Assembly (NCBI GenBank): GCA_036268775.1
Contig: DATATM010000031.1
Coordinates: forward strand, 263,310 to 327,309
DNA length: 64,000 nt
Direction of reading: 5' to 3'
Origin: DASZIT01 sp036268775
GTDB taxonomy: Bacteria > Actinomycetota > Acidimicrobiia > Acidimicrobiales > RAAP-2
Shown: in pieces, positions 53,070-62,900 of the stretch
How the letters are laid out: every line of letters begins with the position of its first letter
Numbering within the stretch: position 1 is the first letter of the stretch
Translations under genes and position numbers: made by a program
Notes under the pieces: generated by a model
What the model saw: only the letters and a program-made list of their open reading frames with translations
What the model was told of the DNA's origin: nothing
The model's database searches: none

Positions 53070-53398
53070 TCGCCGCAGCCACCGCCATCAACGGGAACAT
53101 CAGCGGTGAGTGGTACCTGGCCCTGGCCGCGGTGCTGTTCGCCATCGGCGCCTTCGGGCTTCTCATCCGCCGCAATGTGCTGGTGATGTTCATGTGCGTC
53201 GAGCTGATGCTGAACGCCGCCAACCTCACCTTCGTGACCTTCGCCAACATGCTCCACGACATCGGTGGGCAGGTGCTGGTCTTCTTCGTCCTGGTCGTGG
53301 CCGCCGCCGAGGTCGTGGTGGGGCTGGGCATCGTGGTCGCCATCTTCCGCCGCCGGGCCAGTGCCACGGCCGATGACTTCCACCTGATGAAGGGCTGA
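53066..53398 (+). CDS. nuoK: NADH-quinone oxidoreductase subunit K
   Basis: 110 residues, three membrane helices with the conserved glutamates in MCVELMLNAANL and VVAAAEVVVGL that form part of the proton path. GGAGG just upstream of ATG 53066. Confidence 0.95.
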   Translation: MIAAATAINGNISGEWYLALAAVLFAIGAFGLLIRRNVLVMFMCVELMLNAANLTFVTFANMLHDIGGQVLVFFVLVVAAAEVVVGLGIVVAIFRRRASATADDFHLMKG

Positions 53399-53405
53399 CG
53401 GCACC

Positions 53406-55334
53406 GTGCTGCATGTGACCTACCTAATTATCCTGCTGCCCCTGGTCGGGTTCGCCGTCCAGGTGCTGTTCGGGCGACGGCTGGGCGATCCGCTGGCCGG
53501 GGTGGTGGCCACCCTGTTCGTGGCGGCGTCCTTCGTGGTCTCGGTCGGGGTGTTCATCAACCTCCTGTCCCAGTCCGGCAGCGTCCGGGCCTTCAACCAG
53601 AACCTCTGGACCTGGATCCCGGTCGGTGGACTCCAGGTCCACGCCGGGCTCTACGTCGACCCGCTGTCGATGACCATGGTCCTGTTCGTGACCGGGATCA
53701 GCGCCCTCATCCACCTGTATTCCATCGGCTACATGAAGGGCGACCGCGACTACCCGAAGTTCTTCCTCTACATGAACCTGTTCGTGGCCTCGATGCTGAT
53801 CCTGGTGCTGGGGAACAACCTGCTGGTCACCTACGTCGGCTGGGAGGGGGTCGGGACGTGTTCCTACCTGCTGGTGGCGTTCTGGTTCACCCGGGAGTCG
53901 GCCGCCGCCGCCGGCAAGAAGGCCTTCATCTACAACCGGATCGGCGACGCCGGGTTCATCGCCGCCGTCTTTCTCACCTTCGACAAGGTGGGCTCGGTCG
54001 ACTACACCACCATCTTCGCCAACCTCAACAAGATCGGCCCCGGCAACATCACCGCCATCTGCCTGCTGCTGTTCGTCGGGGTGGCGGCGAAATCCGCCCA
54101 GATCCCGCTGTTCCCCTGGCTGGCCGACGCCATGGAGGGCCCGACCCCGGTCTCGGCGCTGATCCATGCCGCCACCATGGTGACCGCCGGGGTCTACCTG
54201 CTCTGCCGGATCAATCCGCTGCTCCATGCCTCGCCCGACGCCCAATGGACGGTGGCCATCATCGGGGCGGCCACCGCCTTCGTGGCCGCCACCATCGCCT
54301 GCGCCCAGGACGACATCAAGAAGGTGCTGGCCTATTCGACCATCTCCCAACTCGGCTACATGGTGCTGGCCATCGGCTGCGGCGCCTACGAAGCCGCCAT
54401 CTTCCTGATGGTCGCCCACGCCTTCTTCAAGGGTCTCCTGTTCCTCGGCGCCGGTTCGGTCATCCACGGTCTCCACGACGAGCAGGATCTCAAGCGGATG
54501 GGCAACCTCCGGGTCTACATGCCGATCACCTTCGTCACCTTCGCGGTCGGCTGGCTGGCCATCGCCGGGGTGCCACCGCTGTCCGGGTTCTGGGCCAAGG
54601 GCGACGTGCTGGAGAACACCTGGGCGGCCCACCCCGCCCTCTGGGCCGTCGGCCTCACCACCGCCGTCCTCACCGCCTATTACATGAGCCGGCTGACCGG
54701 ACTCGCCTTCTTCGGGAAGGACCGCTGGAGGAATCCGACCCCCATCGACGCCGCCACCGACTTCCCCGACGCCCACCACGCCGAGGGTGCCATCCCCGAA
54801 CCCCACGAGTCGAAGTGGGTGATGACCACGCCGTTGATCGTGCTGGCCATCCTGGCCGCCGTCGGCGGGGTGATGGCCTTTGCCACCCCCCACCTGTCGC
54901 TGGCCCACTGGGTGGACCCGGTGTTCGGCGGCAATCTCTACAACGACCACGAGTCGACCTCGACGCTCTGGAAGCTCGGGACGGTGGACGGAGTGGTGGC
55001 GGTGATCGGGGTGGTCATCGGCCTCCGCCTCTGGGTCACCCGGGCGGACCGTCCCAAGCTGGAGTGGTCGTTCCTGCGACACTCCTGGTACATCAACCAG
55101 CTGTTCGACGCCGTCATCGGCCGTCCCGGCACCCGGCTGGCCGAGTTCTCCTCCACGGTGGTGGAGGACAAGGTCATCGACGGGGCGGTGAACGGCACCG
55201 CCACCCTGGTCCGCCGGACCGGCACCCAGCTCCGCCGGGTCCAGACCGGCTACGTCCGCAACTACGCCCTCTGGATCGTGGTGGGCGTCGTGATCCTCTT
55301 CGGGTTCATGCTGACCCGGGCGTGGTGGAGCTGA
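53406..55334 (+). CDS. nuoL: NADH-quinone oxidoreductase subunit L
   Basis: 642 residues; antiporter-like proton-pumping subunit with its long lateral helix. YVGWEGVGTCSYLLVAFWF near residue 140, FPWLADAMEGPTPVSALIHA near residue 238 and the lysine-containing DDIKKVLAYSTISQLGYM near residue 300 are signatures. GTG 53406. Confidence 0.96.
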   Translation: MLHVTYLIILLPLVGFAVQVLFGRRLGDPLAGVVATLFVAASFVVSVGVFINLLSQSGSVRAFNQNLWTWIPVGGLQVHAGLYVDPLSMTMVLFVTGISALIHLYSIGYMKGDRDYPKFFLYMNLFVASMLILVLGNNLLVTYVGWEGVGTCSYLLVAFWFTRESAAAAGKKAFIYNRIGDAGFIAAVFLTFDKVGSVDYTTIFANLNKIGPGNITAICLLLFVGVAAKSAQIPLFPWLADAMEGPTPVSALIHAATMVTAGVYLLCRINPLLHASPDAQWTVAIIGAATAFVAATIACAQDDIKKVLAYSTISQLGYMVLAIGCGAYEAAIFLMVAHAFFKGLLFLGAGSVIHGLHDEQDLKRMGNLRVYMPITFVTFAVGWLAIAGVPPLSGFWAKGDVLENTWAAHPALWAVGLTTAVLTAYYMSRLTGLAFFGKDRWRNPTPIDAATDFPDAHHAEGAIPEPHESKWVMTTPLIVLAILAAVGGVMAFATPHLSLAHWVDPVFGGNLYNDHESTSTLWKLGTVDGVVAVIGVVIGLRLWVTRADRPKLEWSFLRHSWYINQLFDAVIGRPGTRLAEFSSTVVEDKVIDGAVNGTATLVRRTGTQLRRVQTGYVRNYALWIVVGVVILFGFMLTRAWWS

Positions 55335-56917
55335 TGTCGTCCACCCCGTTCCCCTTTCTCACCGCCCTGATCCTGATCCCGGCGGTCGGCGCCGCGGTGG
55401 TGGCGCTCATCCCTCGCCACCGGGTGGCCGGCTGGGTCCACGAGGCGGTCGGCCTGGCCGTCTCGGTGGTCACCCTGGCTCTCGCCATCACCCTGCTGCT
55501 CCGGTTCCAGACCCACTTCGGGGGCTACCAGTTCACCTCCGACCACATCTGGGCCAAGTCCCTCGGCATCCACTGGTCGCTGGGGATGGACGGCATCTCA
55601 CTGTTCCTGGTGATGATGGCCGCGGTGCTGTTCCCCCTCACCCTGCTCGGGGCCCGGGTGAAGCGGGACCCTCGGTCGTTCGTGGCCTGGGTGCTGCTCC
55701 TGGAAGCCGCCTGCCTCGGCAGCTTCGTCTCCCTGGACCTGATCCTCTTCTTCTTGTTCTTCGAGCTGACCCTGGTCCCGACCTACTTCATCATCGGCGG
55801 TTGGGGGTACGCCCGCCGGGGGTACGCCGCCATCAAGTTCTTCCTCTATACCTTCGCCGGCTCGGCCTTCCTGCTGGTCGGCATGGTGGCGGTGGCGTTC
55901 ATCCATCAATCCCAAACCGGGGTGCTTACCTTCGAGCTGCCCGCCCTGATGCACACCCACTTCTCCGGGACCGCCGGGGTGCTGTTGTTCGTGGCCTTCA
56001 CCATCGCCTTCGCGGTGAAGGCGCCGATCTTCCCGTTCCACACCTGGTCACCGGTGGCCTACGCCGAGGCACCCACCGCCGGATCGGTGCTGTTGGCGGC
56101 GGTGCTGGCCAAACTGGGGGCCTACGGGATCATCCGGTTCGATCTGAGCCTGTTCCCCCAGGCCACCCGCACCCTCACCCCGGTGCTGTTGACGCTGGCG
56201 GTGATCGGCATCCTTTATGGCGCGGTGGTGGCTTGCGCCCAACGGGACCTGAAGCGCCTGGTGGCGTTCTCCTCGCTGGCTCAGCTCGGCTTCATCGTCC
56301 TGGGTACCTTTGCCCTCACCTCGCAGGGCCTGACCGGTGGTGTCATCCAGATGGTCAATCACGGCCTGATCATCGCCGCCCTCTTCCTGGTGATCGGTTG
56401 GCTCTATGAGCGGCGAAGGACGTGGCAGGTCACCGAGTTGAAAGGCCTGCAGTTCTCGGCACCGGTGATGGCCGGAGTGTTCACGGTGGTGATGCTGGCG
56501 TCGATCGGGGTCCCGGGGCTCAACGGGTTCGTCGGTGAGTTCCTAATTCTATCCGGGACCTTTCTGGTGCACCGCTGGTGGGCACTGGCTGCCACCATCG
56601 GCATCATCATCGCCGCCATCTACCTGTTGTGGGCCTACCAGCAGGTGTTCCACGGGGAGCCGACCGAGCCCGACAAGCAGACCCGGGATCTCGGTTGGAC
56701 CGAGCGGTTGGTCATCGCCCCGCTCATCCTGTTGATCGTCTTCCTCGGCGTCTACCCAAAGCCGGTGCTCGACCGGATCACCCCATCGGTCAACCAGCTG
56801 ATCGCCCACGTCGACCAGGTGACCAACACCCAGCAGCCGGCGGTGGCCACCGGTCAGGCGTCGGCGCCGACCGGTTCCGGCCCGAGCTCCAACGACGCGA
56901 CCGGGGGTGTCCGCTGA
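55334..56917 (+). CDS. nuoM: NADH-quinone oxidoreductase subunit M
   Basis: 527 residues; second antiporter-like subunit. MDGISLFLVMMAAVLFP, the conserved Glu in FFELTLVPTYFIIGGWG near residue 145, FHTWSPVAYAEAPTAGSV near residue 235 and RDLKRLVAFSSLAQLGF near residue 300. ATG overlaps the nuoL stop (TGATG). Confidence 0.96.
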   Translation: MSSTPFPFLTALILIPAVGAAVVALIPRHRVAGWVHEAVGLAVSVVTLALAITLLLRFQTHFGGYQFTSDHIWAKSLGIHWSLGMDGISLFLVMMAAVLFPLTLLGARVKRDPRSFVAWVLLLEAACLGSFVSLDLILFFLFFELTLVPTYFIIGGWGYARRGYAAIKFFLYTFAGSAFLLVGMVAVAFIHQSQTGVLTFELPALMHTHFSGTAGVLLFVAFTIAFAVKAPIFPFHTWSPVAYAEAPTAGSVLLAAVLAKLGAYGIIRFDLSLFPQATRTLTPVLLTLAVIGILYGAVVACAQRDLKRLVAFSSLAQLGFIVLGTFALTSQGLTGGVIQMVNHGLIIAALFLVIGWLYERRRTWQVTELKGLQFSAPVMAGVFTVVMLASIGVPGLNGFVGEFLILSGTFLVHRWWALAATIGIIIAAIYLLWAYQQVFHGEPTEPDKQTRDLGWTERLVIAPLILLIVFLGVYPKPVLDRITPSVNQLIAHVDQVTNTQQPAVATGQASAPTGSGPSSNDATGGVR

Positions 56918-58590
56918 TGTCCACGCTGCTAGTGGCGGCGGCGGCAGCCGCCAAAATCCGCACCCCCCACATCGACTACCTGAGCATCCTCCCCATCCTG
57001 ATCATGATGGGGGGAGCGGTGCTGCTGGTGACCGTCTCTTCGTTGTTCCGGCAGGTGATGGGGGTGAGCTCGGCCACCTTGATCACCGTGGTCACGTCGG
57101 TGGCCACTCTGGTGGCGGCGCTGTTCCAGTGGCACCACGTGACTACCCGCGGGGCCCAGGTGACCATCGCCGGGGCGATCGCCTACGACGGGTTCAGCGT
57201 CTTCATCCAGATCGTGGTGGCCATCGCCATCGGCCTCACCGCCCTGATCGCCGACGGTTACCTCAAACGCGAGAGCATGGATGGGCCCGAATTCCACGTG
57301 CTGGCCATGCTGTCCGCTTCCGGGGCCATGCTGATGGGCTCGGCCAACGACCTCATCGTGGTCTTCCTCGGCCTGGAGATCCTTTCCATTGCCCTCTACG
57401 TGCTGGCCGCCTTCAACCACAAGCGGGTGGAGTCGGGTGAGGCCGCCCTCAAGTACTTCGTGCTGGGGGCCTTCTCCTCGGCCATCTTCGTCTACGGGAT
57501 CGCCCTCGTCTATGGGGCGACCGGTTCCAGCAACCTTCCCCAGATCGCCGACTATCTGTCCAAGAACGTGGTGGCCAGCAACGGCGTGCTGTTGGCTGGG
57601 CTAGCTCTGCTGCTGGTCGGGTTCGGCTTCAAGATCGCCGCGGTGCCGTTCCACATGTGGTCCCCCGACGTCTACCAGGGCTCCCCGTCGCCGGTAACCG
57701 GGTTGATGGCGGCCATCGCCAAGGCCGGAGCCTTCGCGGCTCTGCTCCGGGTCTTCGTGTCGTCGTTCGGCACCCTGAGAGCCGACTGGCAGCCGATCGT
57801 CTGGGGCATCGCCATCCTGAGTCTGGTGATCGGGGCAGTGGCCGCGCTGGTCCAAAAGGACATCAAGCGGATGATGGCGTATTCATCCATCAACCACGCC
57901 GGCTTCATCCTCTTGGGGGTGCAGGCCGCCACCGTCCGGGGGGTATCGGCGTCCCTCTATTACCTCTTCGCCTACACCTTTATGGTGCTGGGCGTCTTCG
58001 CGGTGATCACCGTGATGGCTCGAGAGGGTGACAACGGGCACCAGATCACCGACTACCGGGGCCTGAGCAAACGAAGCCCACTACTGGCATTGGCCTTGGC
58101 GGTGCTGCTGTTGGCCCAGGCCGGGGTCCCCTTCACCACCGGTTTCCTGGCCAAGTTCTCGGTAGTGGCGGCGTCGGTCGACGCCCATTCCTATGTGCTG
58201 GCCTCTATCGCCATGGGGTCCGCCGCCATCGCCGCCTTCTTCTACCTTCGGGTGGTGGTGACGATGTACTCGCCGGTCGGCGCGGAGGGCGACATGGCCG
58301 ATGCCGACGCCACCACCCTTTCGGCCGGCACCCCCTCGGAGTCCGTACCCGTGGTGGGGTCGACATCGGTCGGGGCCAGCGGCGACGCCGACGTGGCCGA
58401 TACGGTCGCCAGCCTTTCTGTTCTCACCGAAGCCCCTCCCGAAGCCTCGGTGGCCGACCGGGTGGTAGCCGTCCCGAGGTTGACGGTGGTGGCCATCGGG
58501 CTATCCGTGGCGTTTACCGTGGTGTTTGGCATCATCCCCGGGCCGGTCGTCGACTTCGCCCACCAGGCCACCCTCCTCTTCCCCTCCTAG
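56917..58590 (+). CDS. nuoN: NADH-quinone oxidoreductase subunit N
   Basis: 557 residues; third antiporter-like subunit. FLGLEILSIALYVLAAF near residue 150, PFHMWSPDVYQGSPSPVTG near residue 245 and KDIKRMMAYSSINHAGF near residue 312. Between the last two helices a ~60-residue hydrophilic Ala/Asp/Ser/Val-rich insertion (about residues 455-520) is unusual. Last gene of the operon; no clear terminator follows. Confidence 0.95.
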   Translation: MSTLLVAAAAAAKIRTPHIDYLSILPILIMMGGAVLLVTVSSLFRQVMGVSSATLITVVTSVATLVAALFQWHHVTTRGAQVTIAGAIAYDGFSVFIQIVVAIAIGLTALIADGYLKRESMDGPEFHVLAMLSASGAMLMGSANDLIVVFLGLEILSIALYVLAAFNHKRVESGEAALKYFVLGAFSSAIFVYGIALVYGATGSSNLPQIADYLSKNVVASNGVLLAGLALLLVGFGFKIAAVPFHMWSPDVYQGSPSPVTGLMAAIAKAGAFAALLRVFVSSFGTLRADWQPIVWGIAILSLVIGAVAALVQKDIKRMMAYSSINHAGFILLGVQAATVRGVSASLYYLFAYTFMVLGVFAVITVMAREGDNGHQITDYRGLSKRSPLLALALAVLLLAQAGVPFTTGFLAKFSVVAASVDAHSYVLASIAMGSAAIAAFFYLRVVVTMYSPVGAEGDMADADATTLSAGTPSESVPVVGSTSVGASGDADVADTVASLSVLTEAPPEASVADRVVAVPRLTVVAIGLSVAFTVVFGIIPGPVVDFAHQATLLFPS

Positions 58591-58633
58591 TTCCGGTTGC
58601 CTGCTCAGGGCGGCGGGTCGGATGAGCGGGTCC

Positions 58634-58662
58634 TTGTCGGGCTGATGGCCCCGAAGTACTGT
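58634..58662 (+). promoter_or_regulatory. Candidate sigma70-type promoter for the LapA-domain gene
   Basis: TTGTCG (58634-58639), exactly 17 nt, then TACTGT (58657-58662). Transcription would begin near 58669, about 25 nt before GTG 58694, giving this gene a promoter independent of nuo. Confidence 0.5.
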
Positions 58663-58693
58663 CGATTGGGCCGACCATCGATGGGAGTCGAGT

Positions 58694-58999
58694 GTGACCA
58701 ACGTGCAAGGCGTGCCCCAAGAGGCGCCGAGGAAGAGCTCATTCCGAAACTCGATGCGGAACCGGGAGACACGGGACAACGTTCGGATCGTCGCGGCGGT
58801 GGTCATCGTCGGGCTTCTGATCGCCTTCGTGATCGCCAACAGCGAGAAGGTGTCTATCCACTTTCTCATCTTCACCAGCTCGGTTCGTCTGATCTGGGTG
58901 CTGGTGGTCACCGCCCTCCTCGGTGGGGTAGCCGATCGGCTGCTGGTCATCCGGAGGAACCGGATGCGCCGTGAAGAGGCCAGGCGAGCCCGGGGCTAA
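58694..58999 (+). CDS. LapA-domain (DUF1049) small membrane protein
   Basis: 101 residues with two membrane helices: IVAAVVIVGLLIAFVIANSE and SVRLIWVLVVTALLGGVADR. The IANSEKVSIHFLIF link between them is the hallmark of the LapA/DUF1049 domain. The N-terminus is polar, the C-terminus Arg-rich. Function in actinobacteria is not known. Confidence 0.8.
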   Translation: MTNVQGVPQEAPRKSSFRNSMRNRETRDNVRIVAAVVIVGLLIAFVIANSEKVSIHFLIFTSSVRLIWVLVVTALLGGVADRLLVIRRNRMRREEARRARG

Positions 59000-59015
59000 C
59001 ACCCCGCTTGCCCAA

Positions 59016-59489
59016 CTAGACGTCGTCAGCGGAAGCTCGCACCGTGGGCAAGTCCAGCTTCGTCATGGCGAGCATTGACTTCATGGCTCGTTGGCTGCGG
59101 CCTGGGTCCGGGTCTGAAAGCAGGTCCACCAAGCCGTTGGGGACGACCTGCCAGGAGAGGCCGTATCTGTCTTTGAGCCACCCGCACTGACCCGTCTCGC
59201 CACCTTCAGAAAGTCTGTTCCAGTAGTGGTCGACCTCAGCCTGATCAGCACAGTCGATGAACAGTGAGATCGCCTCACTGAAGTGGAAGGTGGGGCCGCC
59301 ATTGAGGGCGGTGTACTCATGGCCATCGAGTACGAACGAGACTGTCAGCACCGTTCCCGCCCGTTGTGGGGCCTCCTCGCCGTAGTAGGTGATTCGGGTG
59401 ATCTCCGAGTTCGGGAACACCGAGACATAGAACTCGGCGGCTTCCTTGCCTTCGGAGTCGAACCAGAGGTTGGGGGTGATCTTGGGCAT
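59016..59489 (-). CDS. VOC-fold protein (PhnB/3-demethylubiquinone methyltransferase-like)
   Basis: 157 residues. The start KITPNLWFDSEGKEAAEFYV and the later GWLKDRYGLSWQVVP are typical of the PhnB-like glyoxalase/VOC proteins. ATG 59489 is chosen (GGAG about 7 nt upstream) over an in-frame start at 59573, whose extra 28 residues do not match. Convergent with the LapA-domain gene. Substrate unknown. Confidence 0.85.
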   Translation of the reverse strand: MPKITPNLWFDSEGKEAAEFYVSVFPNSEITRITYYGEEAPQRAGTVLTVSFVLDGHEYTALNGGPTFHFSEAISLFIDCADQAEVDHYWNRLSEGGETGQCGWLKDRYGLSWQVVPNGLVDLLSDPDPGRSQRAMKSMLAMTKLDLPTVRASADDV

Positions 59490-59958
59490 GAGATGGCTCC
59501 TGACGTGCGCATTCCGCTGACGCGGTAGCTCCATTCCGGCGCGGTTATGACTATCGGCTCCGGCGAAAGTCATCGCAAGGGGCCGGCTGGGGCAGTGGCG
59601 ACGGAGTGGACCCGACGCCCCATTGGGCCGTGAGGCCGTCTTTTCACTACTCTCATTCCCCCTGTCACGGACCTGGATGTGCCCTGGCGACCTTGCCCAG
59701 GGTGGTTTCGGGAGAAATTGGCAAATCCACTGTCAAAACTGCTCAAGACCCACCCGTAGGTGCCGATAGTCACAGCAGAGTAGTCGTGACTCCGAGGATC
59801 TTGAGCGTTGAATTGGGGCGAGTGCATCGCTCATGTACTCCGTAACCGGGGTCAGGGTTCAACTCAGGCGGGGGGAAACGACGCCGCTTCCTGTGGCGGA
59901 AACATTGCACAGGACTGAGTCAAGACGTCGATTCGCCAGTGATTAGAGGTGGGCAGCA
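59490..59958. other. Intergenic region upstream of the giant secreted protein
   Basis: About 470 bases, locally less GC-rich. It holds a weak hairpin (CCCTGG/CCAGGG near 59680-59702) and a G-run (CGGGGGG near 59869-59877), but no clear promoter pair or riboswitch. A plus-strand frame at 59606-59845 has no family resemblance and I do not call it. Confidence 0.4.
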
Positions 59959-62900
59959 GTGAAGGTCCCGAAGGTCTCCGTGCGCAAGATCCCCGCGATC
60001 GTCATGGCGACGATCATTGCCATGAGCATCGGTGTGGCGCTGGTCGCCAGTCCGGCCTCGGCGGCAACCACACCGTTGATCTCGACGTCGTTCACCACCA
60101 ATACCACCGGCGTGGGTCAGTGGGTGCTTCCGACCGCCTCCGGCACCAATCAGGCCTGTCTGACCTCGCTTCCGACCACCGGGGCGACCTCGATTCCCCA
60201 CTGTGCGACGGGCAACGACACCGCCGGCAGCGGAGCCCTGCAGCTGACCACGAATACCACGACCCAAGTGGGCTCGGTATTCAATACCACCAGCCTGCCG
60301 GCCACCCAGGGTCTCGACATCACCTTCAACACCTATCAATTCAACAAAGGCGCAAGCACGCCGGCCGACGGGATTTCCTTCACCTTGGCGGCGGCCAACC
60401 CGACCAACCCCCAGCCACCGGTCTCGGCTGGCCCTTCGGGGGGTTCGCTGGGCTACTCGACCAACCAGACTTTGCCGGGCGTCCCGAATGGCTACCTCGG
60501 GATCGGATTCGATGTCTACGGCAACTTCCTGAACACTTCCTACGGCGGATCGACGTGCCCGACGGTCGGCTCGATCGGCAGCACCAATTACCCTCAGAAT
60601 GTCACGGTCCGAGGCCCGGGCAACGGCACCAGCGGGTACTGCCTGGTGAAAACCACTGCCAATACCGCCTCCCCGTCGGGGACCAACAACCTGCCCGGCG
60701 GAACCAAGGCTCTCGACAACCCCACGGCGACGACCCACGGCCCCACCGATTTGGTGCCGGTCGAAATTGCCGTCAATCCGTCCGCCACCGCCGCCACCAC
60801 CGCCTCGGGGCTCGCCGTGCCCGCCAAGAGCTTCGCGGTCGACTTCACCCCGGTGGGTGGGACCGCTCATTCGTTCACCAATGCGCTACCGAACCTCACC
60901 GCTGGCGCCCAAGGCATTCCCACCGCGTGGTTCGATCCGACCACCGGTGTTCCCTATCAGCTGACCTTCGGGTGGACGGCGTCGACAGGTGGATCCATCG
61001 AATACCACGACATCACCACGCTGACGTCGAGCACGCTGAACGGCCCGCTCCCCACCATGTCACTCTCGGATACCGACAACGCTTCCGGGGTGTTCAAGCA
61101 AGGCACCAGCACCACCAACGTCATCCTCACTCCGTCACTCGGCTCCAGTGCCGCCGAGACCAACCCGCCGACCGTGACCGATACCTTCCCGACCGGCGTC
61201 GTCCCCGGCACGGCGACCGGCACCAGCTGGGACTGCACAGCGTCGGCGGGCCAGACGGTGACCTGCACGTACACCGGGGCCACCGTCGCCGCCAACGCTT
61301 CCTATCCACCGATCACCGTCCCGATCGGTGTCACCGGATCGGCAGTTGTCGGCGCCGGGACCGACAGCGCCAAAGTGTCCTCCATCGATGCGCTTCCAGT
61401 AGTTGCGGCCGACAGTTTCACCGTCGAGCTGCTCCCGGGAGCCCCGACGGGAGTGTCAACCATTGCCGGAGATGCTTCGGCCTCCGTCAGCTTCACTGCC
61501 CCGGTGAACGATGGCGGCAGTGCGGTGACCGGCTACACCATCACCCCCTATATCGCCGGAGTGCCGCAGACGCCGCATACGTTCAACTCCACCGCCACCA
61601 CTGAGTCGGTCACCGGGCTGACTTCCGGGACTGCCTATACCTTCAAAGTGGCCGCCATCAACGACGTGGGCACCGGTCCGAACTCCACCGCGTCCGGTGC
61701 GGTGACCCCGCTCCCGCTCCCGTCCATCACCACCGCCACGTTGCCGGCCGGTGAAGTCGGTGTCGCCTATAGCCAGACGGTGGCTGGGACCGGAGGAAAG
61801 CTTCCGTACGGCTGGTCGGTTACCACCGGATCGCTTCCCGCTGGGCTCACCCTCAATGCCGCCACTGGCGTCATCTCCGGAACACCGACAACCGCCGGCT
61901 CACCCACCTTCATCGTCACCCTCACCGACGCCAACGGCGGCCAGGACACCCAGAGCTACACCCTGACGGTGGTACCCAATCCGTCGATCACCACCCTTTC
62001 TGTCCCTGGTGGTGAGGTCGGCGCTCCCTACAGTCAGACCCTGGTCGGCAGCGGTGGTACTGCTCCGCTCACCTGGTCGGTGACCACCGGATCGCTTCCC
62101 GCCGGGCTCACCCTCAACGCCGCCACCGGCGTCATCTCCGGCACGCCCACCGCGGCTGGCTCACCCACCTTTATCGTCACCCTCACCGATACCAACGGCA
62201 AGAAGGCCACCCAGAGCTACACCCTGGCGGTCGTCATCGGCCCGTCGATCACCACCCCCAGCCTCCCAAGTGGTGAGGTCGGCGTCGCCTACAGCCAGCC
62301 TCTGGCCGGGACCGGCGGGACGACTCCCTACACCTGGTCGGTGACCACCGGATCATTGCCCGCCGGACTCACGCTCAACAGCGCCACCGGCGTCATCTCC
62401 GGGTCACCGACTGCTGCCGGTTCGCCCACCTTCACCGTCACCCTCACCGATGCCAATAGCCAGACCAGCACCAAGGTCTTCACGGTGGTCGTCGCCGCGG
62501 TTCCGTCGATCACCACCCCCAGCCTCCCAAGTGGTGAGGTCGGCGTCGCCTACAGCCAGACGCTGGCCGGGACCGGCGGTGCGACCCCCTACGCCTGGTC
62601 GGTGACCACCGGTTCGTTGCCCGCCGGACTCACGCTCAACAGCGCCACCGGCGTCATTTCCGGGTCGCCGACGACTGCCGGTTCGCCCACCTTCACCGTC
62701 ACTCTGACCGATGCCAACAACCAGACCGCTACCCACAGCTACACGGTGGGCATCCTGGCTCTTCCATCGATCACCACCGCCACCCTCCCTGGTGGTGAGG
62801 TCGGTGTCACTTACAGCCAGACGCTGGCCGGGACCGGCGGTGCGACCCCCTACGCCTGGTCGGTGACCACCGGTTCGTTGCCGGCCGGCCTCGCCCTCAA

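Noticed and set aside
59840..59958. Possible c-di-AMP (ydaO-type) riboswitch before the giant secreted protein
   Set aside because: A G-run followed by GAAAC is suggestive in this context, but the remaining conserved ydaO core segments could not be found; a covariance search would be needed.
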